A stretch of 64,000 nucleotides of DNA from an uncultured Flavobacteriales bacterium (GTDB taxonomy: Bacteria; Bacteroidota; Bacteroidia; Flavobacteriales; Schleiferiaceae). The position numbers were made by a program, and so were the translations under genes. The stretch spans positions 620,001 through 684,000 of the forward strand of contig CAJXKC010000002.1 of assembly GCA_913055685.1 (NCBI GenBank), read 5' to 3'. Below, piece by piece: positions 52,507 to 62,084 of this stretch (the first letter of the stretch is position 1; every line of letters starts with the position of its first letter). The notes under the pieces are model-generated. The model had not been told where the DNA came from and ran no database searches. It worked only from the letters and a program-made list of their open reading frames with translations.

Positions 52507-53682
52507 TTAGTATTGGAGTCGAATTCCAAAATGCACCTGGTAAATCTTAAAAGTATAGTCCTCAGGAAAAGGATCCATATCCGTGGGCTGCATAAGATTA
52601 GTAAAGCTTAGGTGAGGTCGTAAATAAACCTGAACGCCTAAATATTCATCAGCCACAGCTAGGTCGTAAATATCATAAGATACTTCGGCAAAAAGGGAGG
52701 TCTGAGATGAAGCGAAAAAATCTGTGTCTCCAAGGTCTATTTCGCCTTCCACAGAATCAAAATCATCGCTTATACTGTATTCTTGAGTGGCACTCATAAT
52801 GGCCAAATACTGCAGGCCCAGTTTAAAATCGAAGTCTTGATAAAAGTAGTTTAGCCCTAAATTAATACCCACATTACTTAAGCGATAACTATTCTCCTCA
52901 TTGTAATTAAATTGTAAGGAAGTATCATTAACTGAGAAATCGTAGGCTACACTTTGACTAATAAAACTAGATTCCAAAAAAAACGAGAGTGGTCCACTTA
53001 AACGATAGGAAAAGCCCAGATTTACCGCGAGACCCAAGCCTCCGGAAGCATCTTCCATAAGATTCTCGGAAACGCCAAAAATGGGGCCGTAAACATTGTC
53101 TAAAAAATATTGACCATAACCACTATTTACATGATAATTATAAACTGGGGCCAAACCAAGCCATACATTGTATAAATCCGCTTCGCTGCTGTATTCGGGA
53201 TAACCGGCAGTCTCTTCCGCATAAACCGTGCTATTAGCAAGCTGATCCTCGTTTTGCTCTGCGCCTTCCAATTCGGCATACATATTCTCGAAATAGTCCC
53301 GCAGACCTAATACTTCAAGGGCCTGTTTGTACATCACCAGACTCACCGCTGCTTCGCCTAATTCATTCTTATCATGATGCTTGCGGTAATCAGCCGCGCT
53401 AATCTTTAAAGTCGCCAAAGCTTCCAAGCGTTCTTGAACCCTACGTTTTAAGTTTTCATCGCTACTCGGGTCATCGTATAATTCGTAGAAGCTTTCGCGT
53501 AATTCATCCAACCGATCCAAGTAAATTAGAAAGCGGTCAATCTTTACTTTTTCTAAATCATCCCCTTCCTTAGCCATAGCCTCTAGTACAGCCGGGCTAT
53601 AACCCAGGTACTCTTCTTGGGCTTGCGCCTGATGGGAAATCAATAAAAATGCGCCAAACAAAAGGGAAATAAACAGTCTCAT
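52507..53682 (-). CDS. Outer-membrane barrel protein with helical N-domain (paralogue B)
   Basis: A 391-residue exported protein with a signal peptide (LFISLLFGAFLLISHQAQAQ). Residues about 22-160 form a charged helical domain opening with EEYLGYSPAVLEAMAKEGDD. The rest alternates short strands (LGLAVNLGFSYRL, LSFFLESSFI, IYDLAVADEYLGV) and ends in KIYQVHFGIRLQY, as in outer-membrane barrels. It is a paralogue of the 402-residue protein at 55501, whose N-terminus runs EQFLGIPYEKLQAALATETG and which also ends in FQY. Two bases separate it from the coiled-coil protein gene, so they are in one transcript. Confidence 0.75.
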   Translation of the reverse strand: MRLFISLLFGAFLLISHQAQAQEEYLGYSPAVLEAMAKEGDDLEKVKIDRFLIYLDRLDELRESFYELYDDPSSDENLKRRVQERLEALATLKISAADYRKHHDKNELGEAAVSLVMYKQALEVLGLRDYFENMYAELEGAEQNEDQLANSTVYAEETAGYPEYSSEADLYNVWLGLAPVYNYHVNSGYGQYFLDNVYGPIFGVSENLMEDASGGLGLAVNLGFSYRLSGPLSFFLESSFISQSVAYDFSVNDTSLQFNYNEENSYRLSNVGINLGLNYFYQDFDFKLGLQYLAIMSATQEYSISDDFDSVEGEIDLGDTDFFASSQTSLFAEVSYDIYDLAVADEYLGVQVYLRPHLSFTNLMQPTDMDPFPEDYTFKIYQVHFGIRLQY

Positions 53683-53684
53683 TC

Positions 53685-55379
53685 TTAGAAGAAGATATCA
53701 AGTGAACGGTGGAAACCTACCGTAAAATAAATACTGCCATCGCTGTAATCTTCATCACTACGAATATTGTATTCTGCAACGCCTGTGAAAGGATAGTTAG
53801 GATATACATTCAGGAAGAAGTTATAGCTGTGGTCCTTTTTAAGCTCTAAGAAATAGCCCTGGATGAAACGACCATCATCTCTTTGCGGTGCATTTTCAAT
53901 AAAAATGCGCTGTACCCTAGAATCGCCACTGGCACCTACCCTTTCGTAAATCACCCCGGCACTAAGATGGGTGCGCACAAAATCGCCCCAGCTAAAGCGG
54001 GCGCCGTATTTTAAATTGGACCAATTCATGTCCACCAGTCCTTCACCCGATTCTTCAACGAACATCCAATAGTAGGTGCTCATGCTGCGCTCCCCGGCTT
54101 CATAAGAGAAAAGAAACTTGGCATTGGGTAAACCGGCGTGCACCTGACCGCCGTAAAGCACAGTGGGGAAATTGAAGGAGTGCAGAAAGATACTGGTACC
54201 GACGCCCATTCCGCCGAAGGCAAATCCTCCTAAATAGTCACTCTCGAAGCCAAGCTTGGCCTTCATATCTAGGTTAATGGGCCAGTTAAAGTCGTAATTC
54301 GTATTATTCTTATAATCCACCCCATCGTATTCGCTACTATTAAAATAGACCGGCTGCAATAGGAAGGAATATCCAAATTCAGCCCCTAAATAGCCGTGAA
54401 ACTTTTTGTGGTAAACCTGATCGGGGTTTATAGTACCCATACCTGAATAAATCATATCCCCAAATACAGCCAATAGACCAATAGTCCCCACCGCAGTAGC
54501 CGCCGCTACTTGGGCATTCTTCTGGTTTTGCTGATCCCGCCACTGCGCGTATTCTTGGCGCTTGCGGTTATCTTCTTCCATCTTGCGACGCTGGCGCTCC
54601 CATTCCTGTGCTTTGCGCCTGCGCTCAAGCTCTTCCTGGGAAGGACCCGATGATTGACGTTTACCGCTAGTTTGGTTTTGATTGCTGGTACTGGTTTTTC
54701 GGGTAGACTCAACATGCTTTTCATGCTGCTCACGAATCTTACGTTCTCTTTCTAATCGTGGATTAGAAGGAAAAGTGTTAGGACGCATTACATCTCTAGT
54801 AATTTGATCCAAAGGATCATTAGATGCTACGGCATTGTCATTGTCGTTACTGTTCCCATCCTCTGGGTCATCGGAAGATTTGCCCATTTTATCGAGAATA
54901 GCTCGAAACTTGGATCCAGAAATGGAGGAGATTTGAATATTTCGAACCAGCCCTCTTTCTTCCCAAACTCCAACTCCTGTTTCCTTGCGCACGCGGTTAT
55001 GTCGATCCTTAATTGATTGAGGCCAATCGATAATAACATAGTCGCTTACCTTCCCCATGTTTTTAAAGGAGAAAGAGGTGCAATCGTAAGGGGGACCAGT
55101 GAAATCCATACAAGCCTCGGCCGTACCATAAATACGGCAATCGCCACATTCCAAGGGAAAAGACTGACCATTTATTCCAGATAGCCCGGTGGCCTTATTA
55201 ATGGTTATGGACTGAACATCAATTGTAACCGCACCAAAATTAAATGTATTAGGACGGGTGCTCACCACCGCCACACCACTAATACCATCGATATTAAAGG
55301 GAATGGAATGGGTTTGAACTTGTGCGAAAGAATTAGAAAGAGCGAAGGCAAAGATTACAAGCAGTAAGAATCTTTTCAT
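53685..55379 (-). CDS. Exported coiled-coil / beta-barrel protein of unknown family
   Basis: A 564-residue protein with a signal peptide (RFLLLVIFAFALSNSFAQ). A beta-rich N-domain with four cysteines (LECGDCRIYGTAEACMD, DCTSF; about 65-105) is followed by a low-complexity acidic Ser/Asn stretch (about 165-190), a highly charged Arg/Glu/Gln coiled coil (about 205-290), a hydrophobic segment (AVGTIGLLAVFGDMIYSG, about 297-314) and a C-terminal barrel-like half (FHGYLGAEFGYSF ... SIYFTVGFHRSLDIFF). I know no family of this order. It is encoded between the two paralogous barrel proteins, two bases before one, and may act with them. Confidence 0.65.
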   Translation of the reverse strand: MKRFLLLVIFAFALSNSFAQVQTHSIPFNIDGISGVAVVSTRPNTFNFGAVTIDVQSITINKATGLSGINGQSFPLECGDCRIYGTAEACMDFTGPPYDCTSFSFKNMGKVSDYVIIDWPQSIKDRHNRVRKETGVGVWEERGLVRNIQISSISGSKFRAILDKMGKSSDDPEDGNSNDNDNAVASNDPLDQITRDVMRPNTFPSNPRLERERKIREQHEKHVESTRKTSTSNQNQTSGKRQSSGPSQEELERRRKAQEWERQRRKMEEDNRKRQEYAQWRDQQNQKNAQVAAATAVGTIGLLAVFGDMIYSGMGTINPDQVYHKKFHGYLGAEFGYSFLLQPVYFNSSEYDGVDYKNNTNYDFNWPINLDMKAKLGFESDYLGGFAFGGMGVGTSIFLHSFNFPTVLYGGQVHAGLPNAKFLFSYEAGERSMSTYYWMFVEESGEGLVDMNWSNLKYGARFSWGDFVRTHLSAGVIYERVGASGDSRVQRIFIENAPQRDDGRFIQGYFLELKKDHSYNFFLNVYPNYPFTGVAEYNIRSDEDYSDGSIYFTVGFHRSLDIFF

Positions 55380-55500
55380 GGAGTTGGATTTAATGCTGAA
55401 GCTGCAATTTATCGAAAGCCCCTAGTACAAAGGTGATAAAAGGCACAAAGAGCAGATTTTTGTACTTAAACAACTCCTTCGATGAAGTCTATTAATCAAT

Positions 55501-56709
55501 TTAGTACTGGAAACGTAGTCCAACCTGGGCTTGCGCAAGGGTGTAATCACTGAAAAAAGACTGACTAATATCCTCGAGGTAATCCAAGTCATAAAGTCCT
55601 CTTACGAATAATTGTAGATCTCCTTGTCGATGCGATACCCCTTTACGAGTTAAAGAAAGAGCCATCTCAAACATTACCGCACCGCGCACCGAAGTAAAGT
55701 TATCTTCATCATCGAGCACTATTTCTTCATAATCCATGGTCCTCACCCCGTTGTTCTGCTCCGTAACATAGAGGTAGGATTCAATTGCTTCTTGATAAAC
55801 ATAGGCCAATTTAAAGTCCACTCTACGCAATCTGATCTTCAAACCGGCAGCCGCCTGCATGCTTAAAAGGTTGTACTCCTGAGTAAGATTGTAGGTATCG
55901 CCTGTGCTAAAGTCCAGGTAATCCAATTGATAGCTAAATTCATTATACGCCACGCCCCCTTCTACAAACAATGAAAAGGCACCCCCGATTTTACGGGCAA
56001 AACCCATCTGGGCCGAATAGCCAATGCTTGGAGTACTGTAAGAGCTAAAATCTGCCGAAGATCCAAAAGTGGAGTTCAATGAGTCGTCAACCATCAGTAA
56101 ACTGTAAGTGGCGGCCGCACCCAACCAAAAGTTCCAGTTATCGGCACCGCCATAAGCAGGCTTGGGCAGGTCTAGTGCAGGCGTTTCAATTGGTTTAGGT
56201 TCTTCTTTAGGAACTTCTACTACTACCGGTTCTTCTACTGCGGGTTCTTCGCTAATCTTTTCTTCAGGAAGTAAATACAAGTCATTTCCCATTGGCGCTA
56301 AACCATCAAAAAGACTGCGGTATTGGTCGCTCATTTTAAGCGTGCGTAGAGCTTTCAAGTATTCGAAATAAATGGAGCTAGCCCCATTGTCGTCCCCCGC
56401 CAAACGCGCGGCGCGATAGTCGGCTCCCAACTGCTCAAGCTGATTTACTGCTTCAATACGTGCATCCATTACCGCCCTAACCGAATCGGAAACACCGGAT
56501 GCCATAAAAGCACGCAAACCGCGCGCCCTTAAACTTTTCAATTCGTCTTCAAAAGCAATGACTCTGCGGATTCGCTCGGCATTGTCACCTGTTTCAGTGG
56601 CCAAAGCGGCCTGTAATTTTTCGTAAGGGATACCTAAAAACTGCTCTTGCGCGCTAAGACTAGCGCTGGCCCCTAAAATGAGAAATAGGCCAAAAAGAAA
56701 ATTTCGCAT
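55501..56709 (-). CDS. Outer-membrane barrel protein with helical N-domain (paralogue A)
   Basis: A 402-residue exported protein: signal peptide (MRNFLFGLFLILGASASLSA), a charged helical domain (about 22-145) opening with EQFLGIPYEKLQ, a glutamate/proline/valine-rich linker (about 155-190, EEPAVEEPVVVEVPKEEPKP) and a barrel-like C-terminal part (WNFWLGAAATYSLLM ... AQAQVGLRFQY). It is a paralogue of the protein at 52507-53682, which has no such linker. It is probably the first gene of this minus-strand group; 121 bases separate it from the next gene. Confidence 0.75.
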   Translation of the reverse strand: MRNFLFGLFLILGASASLSAQEQFLGIPYEKLQAALATETGDNAERIRRVIAFEDELKSLRARGLRAFMASGVSDSVRAVMDARIEAVNQLEQLGADYRAARLAGDDNGASSIYFEYLKALRTLKMSDQYRSLFDGLAPMGNDLYLLPEEKISEEPAVEEPVVVEVPKEEPKPIETPALDLPKPAYGGADNWNFWLGAAATYSLLMVDDSLNSTFGSSADFSSYSTPSIGYSAQMGFARKIGGAFSLFVEGGVAYNEFSYQLDYLDFSTGDTYNLTQEYNLLSMQAAAGLKIRLRRVDFKLAYVYQEAIESYLYVTEQNNGVRTMDYEEIVLDDEDNFTSVRGAVMFEMALSLTRKGVSHRQGDLQLFVRGLYDLDYLEDISQSFFSDYTLAQAQVGLRFQY

Positions 56710-56861
56710 GCTGCTTTGCTTGATGATTGAATCGGCAAAATAGGGATTTTGGTAAATATCCTCGAGTTCTTTCTGCGAGAAGATATTAAAGCTTTATCTA
56801 CAATGAATCCTATAGAGCTTTGGTAATCATCTAAAAAATCAAATGCTCCATGAGGCATTTA

Positions 56862-56869
56862 TATTTTTG
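56862..56869 (+). promoter_or_regulatory. Probable -7 promoter element
   Basis: TATTTTTG matches the Bacteroidota TAnnTTTG box and lies 37 bases before the ATG at 56907. No clear -33 TTG element is found upstream. The rest of the gap (56710-56906) shows nothing else I can name. Confidence 0.4.
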
Positions 56870-56906
56870 GCATGTGAATTGCGTTATTATAAAAAACATC
56901 TAAAAC

Positions 56907-57521
56907 ATGAAAAAAAACATTATCCTTTCTCTCTTTACAATACTTCCCTTTCTGGGGATGGCTCAGTCTGAAACCCTTTTAGGTGGCGAACTTCGCTTTG
57001 GTGGTTTCGGCGGACCTAATGTAGAGCTAGGCTTTATTGATGGCCAGGCTGCATTTTATTCGGGTGGTTCGGGAGCCATGATTGTCAATGGCAAGTTTAT
57101 CGTGGGCGGTTTTGGTCAGGGTTTAATTAGTGAGCATATTATTGATCCCTTTGAAGGAAGCGCCATTCGACCCGCGGTTTTAAGCAATCGGGTGTCCGAG
57201 ATTCAACAAGGTGGCTTTTGGTTGGGCTATATTCATAAACCCACAAAGCTGTGGCATCTCCACGGTGGTTTGCAAATGGGTGGTGGTGAAGTTGATTTCT
57301 ATGACCAGTGGAACGATAGCTACTCCTTCGAAGGGGATGGATTCTTAGCCCTGCGCCCTTATATCGGAGTCGAACTAAACATTGCCAAGTTCATGAAGAT
57401 ATCTGCATCGGGTGGCTACCAATTTGTAACTGGGCTTAATAACTACTACTTAAACAATAGCGACCTATCACAACCATTCGTTAATCTGGGTTTCAAATTC
57501 GGATTCTTTAACGAAGGCTAA
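56907..57521 (+). CDS. Small exported beta-rich protein of unknown function
   Basis: A 204-residue protein with a signal peptide (MKKNIILSLFTILPFLGMAQ). It is rich in glycine and in alternating strands (LGGELRFGGFGG, FIVGGFGQGLI, LWHLHGGLQMGGGEVDF, PFVNLGFKFGFF), the pattern of a small outer-membrane barrel. No family is recognised. It stands alone, with its own TAnnTTTG-type promoter and a strong terminator right after the stop (57542-57584). Confidence 0.7.
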   Translation: MKKNIILSLFTILPFLGMAQSETLLGGELRFGGFGGPNVELGFIDGQAAFYSGGSGAMIVNGKFIVGGFGQGLISEHIIDPFEGSAIRPAVLSNRVSEIQQGGFWLGYIHKPTKLWHLHGGLQMGGGEVDFYDQWNDSYSFEGDGFLALRPYIGVELNIAKFMKISASGGYQFVTGLNNYYLNNSDLSQPFVNLGFKFGFFNEG

Positions 57522-57541
57522 AAAAATATTCCCTTCTCTCT

Positions 57542-57584
57542 AAGCACAGCCTCCCTTATCTTTCCCAAGGCTGTGCTTTTTTAT
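57542..57584 (+). terminator. Intrinsic terminator of the small beta-rich protein gene
   Basis: AAGCACAGCCT (57542-57552) pairs perfectly over eleven bases with AGGCTGTGCTT (57568-57578), followed by a run of T. It starts 21 bases after the gene's stop codon. Confidence 0.93.
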
Positions 57585-57654
57585 TTAGGCTAATAGCTAG
57601 TTCTAAGATGCCGCCATTAGGAAAATGAAAAATGGCTGCTATGGATAGACCTAA

Positions 57655-57690
57655 ACAAAAAACCCCACCAAATGGCGGGGTTTTTAATTT
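57655..57690 (-). terminator. Intrinsic terminator of sucC
   Basis: A GC stem (CCCCACC 57663-57669 with GGCGGGG 57674-57680) has A-runs before and T-runs after. As RNA from the minus strand all seven pairs form, with one G-U pair, whereas plus-strand RNA has an A-C mismatch; so it serves sucC, whose stop is 16 bases away. Confidence 0.85.
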
Positions 57691-57705
57691 TATAGAAGGC
57701 TAATC

Positions 57706-58896
57706 TTAACCTACCAACTCTTGTACTTTAGAAGCAGCTTCGGCTAAAGCAATAGCGGAGTGCACTTCTAAACCTGAGTTATCAATCATTTCTTTCGCCA
57801 ATTCAGCATTGGTTCCTTGTAAACGTACAATAATTGGCACACTGATATTCTCGATGTTTTTGTAAGCATCAATAATACCCTGAGCCACGCGATCGCAACG
57901 CACAATACCACCGAAGATGTTCACTAAAATGGCTTTTACATTGTCGTCCTGCAGAATGATACGGAATGCTTTCTCTACCCGAGCAGCATCAGCAGTACCA
58001 CCAACATCTAGGAAGTTGGCAGGGTTTCCACCAGCCATTTTAATAATATCCATGGTAGCCATTGCTAAGCCGGCTCCATTTACCATACAGCCTACGTTTC
58101 CGTCGAGGTTAACGAAGTTTAAGCCCGCTTCACCGGCTTCCACATCGATAGGATCTTCCTCTCGCTTGTCACGTAATTCAGCGTAGTCTTTATGACGGAA
58201 TAATCCATTATCGTCTAAGGTGACTTTAGCATCAACGGCTAAAATCTTATCGTCCGAAGTTTTAAGTACTGGGTTAATCTCAAATAAGCTGGCGTCGATT
58301 CCGTCGTAAGCTTTGTATAAGCTGCTAACGAACTTCACCATTTCCTTAAAGGCAGTACCGCTTAAACCTAGATTAAAGGCAATTTTACGGGCTTGGAAGC
58401 CTTGTAAACCAACCTTAGGATCAATTTCCTCGGTAAAGATTAATTCTGGAGTTTTATCGGCTACCTCTTCGATATCCATCCCACCTTCGGTAGAATACAT
58501 AATCATATTGCGGCCGGTGTTACGATTCAGAAGAACCGACATATAAATTTCAGAAGTTTCGCTTTCACCTGGATAGTATACATCCTCGGCAATCAAAACT
58601 TGATTTACCAATTTACCTTCCGCAGAAGTTTGAGGGGTTACGAGCATCATTCCTAAAATCTCTTCCGATAAGGAACGTACATCGTCTAAAGACTTGGCTA
58701 ATTTTACACCACCGCCTTTACCACGACCACCAGCATGGATTTGCGCTTTAACCACCCACCAAGAGGTTCCGGTTTCTTCGTTTAATTTTTTGGCGGCTGC
58801 TACGGCTTCATCGGGAGTGCTTGCCACAATGCCACGTTGAACGCGTACGCCGAATGAGGCTAAAATATCTTTTCCTTGATACTCGTGTAAATTCAT
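57706..58896 (-). CDS. sucC: Succinyl-CoA synthetase (ADP-forming) beta subunit
   Basis: A 396-residue subunit of the TCA-cycle enzyme that makes ATP or GTP from succinyl-CoA. The ATG at 58896 ([17 protein letters not shown]) gives the canonical start and usual length; the frame extends to 58932 without a fitting protein. The ATP-grasp domain shows [20 protein letters not shown] and FEINPVL; the C-terminal ligase domain has [20 protein letters not shown] and [10 protein letters not shown]. The alpha subunit (sucD) is not adjacent, as is common in Bacteroidota. A TAnnTTTG promoter lies at 58922-58929 and a terminator follows the stop. Confidence 0.96.
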   Translation of the reverse strand: MNLHEYQGKDILASFGVRVQRGIVASTPDEAVAAAKKLNEETGTSWWVVKAQIHAGGRGKGGGVKLAKSLDDVRSLSEEILGMMLVTPQTSAEGKLVNQVLIAEDVYYPGESETSEIYMSVLLNRNTGRNMIMYSTEGGMDIEEVADKTPELIFTEEIDPKVGLQGFQARKIAFNLGLSGTAFKEMVKFVSSLYKAYDGIDASLFEINPVLKTSDDKILAVDAKVTLDDNGLFRHKDYAELRDKREEDPIDVEAGEAGLNFVNLDGNVGCMVNGAGLAMATMDIIKMAGGNPANFLDVGGTADAARVEKAFRIILQDDNVKAILVNIFGGIVRCDRVAQGIIDAYKNIENISVPIIVRLQGTNAELAKEMIDNSGLEVHSAIALAEAASKVQELVG

Positions 58897-58921
58897 GAAT
58901 TTGCTTTTTTGCTGATGCGCG

Positions 58922-58979
58922 CAAAAATACACCCCAATTTGGAAGCTCGAAAATTTTGCCCCTCTTTTATCTACCTTTG
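58922..58979. promoter_or_regulatory. Divergent TAnnTTTG promoters for sucC and the DUF5916 operon
   Basis: On the minus strand TATTTTTG (58929 to 58922) matches the -7 box 25 bases before the sucC ATG. On the plus strand TACCTTTG (58972-58979) matches it 33 bases before the ATG at 59013. The -33 elements are weak: TTTG at 58955-58958 is too near for the plus promoter. The two boxes are within 50 bases of each other. Confidence 0.6.
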
Positions 58980-59012
58980 CGCGGATTTCTGGAATCTGTA
59001 AACGAAAATTTA

Positions 59013-61427
59013 ATGCAAAGAATAGTCTGGACGACGCTTTTGAGCCTTATCATTATTTCTCTGCAAGGCCAAAAGAAGAGCATGGAACCGCTTAAAGCGG
59101 AAGCAGATGTGGTGGTCGACGGATTTTTAAACGATTCTATCTGGGCCTATGCACCTGAAGGGAAAGACTTTGTAATGCTTTCACCGGGTAATGGTGAAGC
59201 TATACCCAAAGCCTTTGAGACCCGCTTCAAGGTTTTTTACAGTGATGAAGCGATTTATGTTGGGATGAGCATGAAAGATCCGAAACCCGACTCTATCTTA
59301 CGTCAGGTAACGGTGCGTGATGATTACAATCAGAATACGGATTGGGTGGCCATTGCGATAAATCCCTTTAATGACGGGCAAAATGACTTTACCTTTTTCC
59401 TAACTGCCGCTGGCACGCAGGCTGACTCCCGTACCACGAGCACCGGAGAAGACTTCTCTATCAATTCAATTTGGTATTCGGCGGTGCAAATCACCGAAGA
59501 TGGCTGGTCTTGTGAATTAAAAATCCCTTACATCGCCTTGCGTTTTCCCAATCAACTTAGCAAAGACTGGGGTTTTAATATTATTCGCTCTATAAGACGC
59601 TCACGGGAAGAGTATTCTTGGAATTACATCGACCGCGGCTCGGGATATTCTTGGGAGTACCAGACAGGAATCCTTAAGAACATTAAAGAAATAAATCCGC
59701 CAGTACGTTTTTCTCTTATGCCTTATGGCTCTGCTTATGTGGACAATTTTGAAGGCAATACCAGCTACGACTTTAATGCGGGAATGGACCTCAAATACGG
59801 TATCAACGAAAGCTTTACGCTTGATGCGACCTTAATACCAGATTTCGGCCAGGTTCCTTTTGATAATCAATTCCTTAACCTCTCTCCTTTCGAGAATCGC
59901 TTTCAAGAGAATAGGCAGTTCTTTAATGAGGGCACCGACCTATTTAGCCTTAGCGACGATATGTTCTACTCGCGTCGTATTGGCGGAGCACCCAAGAATA
60001 TCACCAATCAAGATTTGGCCGGCAATGATTCTGCCGATGTTACGGTTCGCACCGAGTTTACTCGATTACTTAATGCGACAAAAATATCGGGCCGTACCTC
60101 AGGCAACTTAGGAATCGGCTTTCTTAATGCCATCACCGACAATAACTACACCACCATTGACTCAGCCGGCATAAGTAGGCAAGCCCTTCTAGAACCGCTC
60201 ACCAATTACAATGTGCTGGTATTGGATCAGCGTATAAATAGAGCTTCCAGTATAAGTTTCATGAACACCAATGTGTTGCGCACAGGTGAATATGTAGATG
60301 CCAATGTAGCCGGACTTTTCGCTCGAATCTTCAATAAAAGCGGACAGTATCGCCTCGATTTACAGTTAAAGCGGAGTGACCGTTTCTTCAATAATGACAG
60401 CTCTGTTTCGGGTGAGCATATTTATGTTCGTTTTGGAGATGTGGATGGCAATTGGCGCTGGGGCATTCGTCAGGATATTTACAGCGACGACTACAACCCA
60501 AATGATTTGGGATTTTTACCGCGTAATAACTTAATCCGAAACTACAGCGAGGTCGAATACGCCACCTTTAAACCTTCGGGACCCTTTAATAGGACCTCTT
60601 ATACCCTCTTTTCAGTTTATTCGAATTTATACAGTACTGGTCGCTTCGAGGAGTTTTACTTAGGCTTTAACAGTTTCTTCCTCTTGCGCGATTTTACCGG
60701 TACTGGAGTGCGTTTACGCTTGCGCCCCCAAACGAGTTACGACTACTTTGAACCACGGTTAGCAGGAGCTTATTTCCAAAAGCCGCTCAATTACGCTTTA
60801 ATCTATTTTATCTCGACCGATTACCGTAAGCCATTGGCCTTAGATATCGATTTCAATTACGATCGTACCCCGCAATGGCAAAGGGACCATTATATGTTCA
60901 ATTTCGAGCCTCGGGTGCGCTTGGGTGATCACTTCTTTATTATCCCACAAGCTACTTTCGATTATTATTACCGCGACTACGGCTTCGCGGGCTTTGCGAG
61001 TCAGGGACCGGTATTTGGCCGTCGAAATGTGAAGAACTTAACCCTGCTTATTGATGGACGTTATGCCTTTAACCCCAATAGCTCTTTAAGCTTGCGCTTA
61101 CGTCAATTCTGGTCGCGAGTGGATTTTGACGAATACTTCAATCTCCTTGCCGATGGCTCCTTAAGTGACCCTATTGATCCAGGGAGAAACCTGGATTTAT
61201 ACTTTAATACTCTCAACCTTGATTTACGTTTCTCATGGTGGTTTGCTCCGGCTAGTGAAATGGTACTTCTCTATCGAGTAGCATTGTCCAATGCGGGCGA
61301 TGACATAAATAATGCCTACTTCACTAATTTAGACCAAGCTTTAAGTTCACCCGTACAAAACAACATTTCACTGCGTCTCACTTATTTCTTAGATTACCAT
61401 CAAACTCGCAGTCGACTGAGAAAATAA
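59013..61427 (+). CDS. Exported DUF5916 protein with CBM9-like N-domain
   Basis: An 804-residue secreted or outer-membrane protein. The ATG at 59013 (MQRIVWTTLLSLIIISLQG) gives a signal peptide; a TTG-initiated extension to 58956 is rejected. Residues about 25-210 are a carbohydrate-binding family 9-like domain (VDGFLNDSIWAYA, TRFKVFYSDEAIYVGMSM, ELKIPYIALRFP). The remaining 600 residues match DUF5916 and alternate amphipathic strands to a C-terminal FLDYHQTRSRLRK, suggesting a barrel. It probably binds or takes up a glycan, but no substrate is known. It is followed by lolD after two bases. Confidence 0.85.
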   Translation: MQRIVWTTLLSLIIISLQGQKKSMEPLKAEADVVVDGFLNDSIWAYAPEGKDFVMLSPGNGEAIPKAFETRFKVFYSDEAIYVGMSMKDPKPDSILRQVTVRDDYNQNTDWVAIAINPFNDGQNDFTFFLTAAGTQADSRTTSTGEDFSINSIWYSAVQITEDGWSCELKIPYIALRFPNQLSKDWGFNIIRSIRRSREEYSWNYIDRGSGYSWEYQTGILKNIKEINPPVRFSLMPYGSAYVDNFEGNTSYDFNAGMDLKYGINESFTLDATLIPDFGQVPFDNQFLNLSPFENRFQENRQFFNEGTDLFSLSDDMFYSRRIGGAPKNITNQDLAGNDSADVTVRTEFTRLLNATKISGRTSGNLGIGFLNAITDNNYTTIDSAGISRQALLEPLTNYNVLVLDQRINRASSISFMNTNVLRTGEYVDANVAGLFARIFNKSGQYRLDLQLKRSDRFFNNDSSVSGEHIYVRFGDVDGNWRWGIRQDIYSDDYNPNDLGFLPRNNLIRNYSEVEYATFKPSGPFNRTSYTLFSVYSNLYSTGRFEEFYLGFNSFFLLRDFTGTGVRLRLRPQTSYDYFEPRLAGAYFQKPLNYALIYFISTDYRKPLALDIDFNYDRTPQWQRDHYMFNFEPRVRLGDHFFIIPQATFDYYYRDYGFAGFASQGPVFGRRNVKNLTLLIDGRYAFNPNSSLSLRLRQFWSRVDFDEYFNLLADGSLSDPIDPGRNLDLYFNTLNLDLRFSWWFAPASEMVLLYRVALSNAGDDINNAYFTNLDQALSSPVQNNISLRLTYFLDYHQTRSRLRK

Positions 61428-61429
61428 GC

Positions 61430-62083
61430 ATGATTCGAGCTAAAAACATAAAGAAGTCTTTCGGCAGCCTGGAAGTATTGAAGGGAGTTGACCTCGAGGT
61501 TAAGAAGGCGGAAATCCTTTCTATTATGGGGGCTAGTGGTGCCGGTAAAACTACCTTCTTACAAATCCTTGGCACCCTTGAGAAAGCAGATGCTGGGGAA
61601 TTGTATTTTGAGGACCAAGCGATTCACAAAATGTCTAAAGCCAAGCTTTCGGCTTATCGCAATGAAAAACTGGGCTTTATCTTTCAGTTCCATCATCTAC
61701 TACCGGAATTTACTGCTCAAGAAAACGTAGCTATCCCTGCCTTAATTTCGAAGACCGAGCGCAAGGCCAGTTTAAGCAGAGCGGCAGAACTACTGGACTT
61801 CATGGGCCTCAAAGATCGTCTCGATCATAAACCCTCGGCTCTTTCGGGCGGTGAACAACAAAGGGTAGCGGTAGCGCGGGCCTTAATGAATCGGCCTAGC
61901 TTGGTTTTAGCCGATGAACCAACTGGAAACTTAGATAGCGCCAACGCACAAGAAATACACCGTCTTTTCGGAGAAATTCGAAAAGAATTTGGTTCTAGCT
62001 TTGTTATTATTACCCATAATCGCGCTTTGGCCGAAACGGCGGACCGGTTAATTGAAATGAAAGACGGTAAACTATTAGTATAA
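61430..62083 (+). CDS. lolD: LolD-type lipoprotein-release ABC ATPase
   Basis: A 217-residue ATPase that powers release of outer-membrane lipoproteins from the inner membrane by LolCE. Walker A is GASGAGKTT, the Q-loop is FIFQFHHLLPEFTAQENVAI, the signature is LSGGEQQR, Walker B is LVLADEPTGNLD, and the switch histidine is in ITHN. Length and motifs match LolD. Its permease is not encoded next to it. It lies in an envelope-biogenesis operon two bases after the DUF5916 gene and one base before the SIS-domain gene. Confidence 0.92.
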   Translation: MIRAKNIKKSFGSLEVLKGVDLEVKKAEILSIMGASGAGKTTFLQILGTLEKADAGELYFEDQAIHKMSKAKLSAYRNEKLGFIFQFHHLLPEFTAQENVAIPALISKTERKASLSRAAELLDFMGLKDRLDHKPSALSGGEQQRVAVARALMNRPSLVLADEPTGNLDSANAQEIHRLFGEIRKEFGSSFVIITHNRALAETADRLIEMKDGKLLV

Positions 62084-62084
62084 T

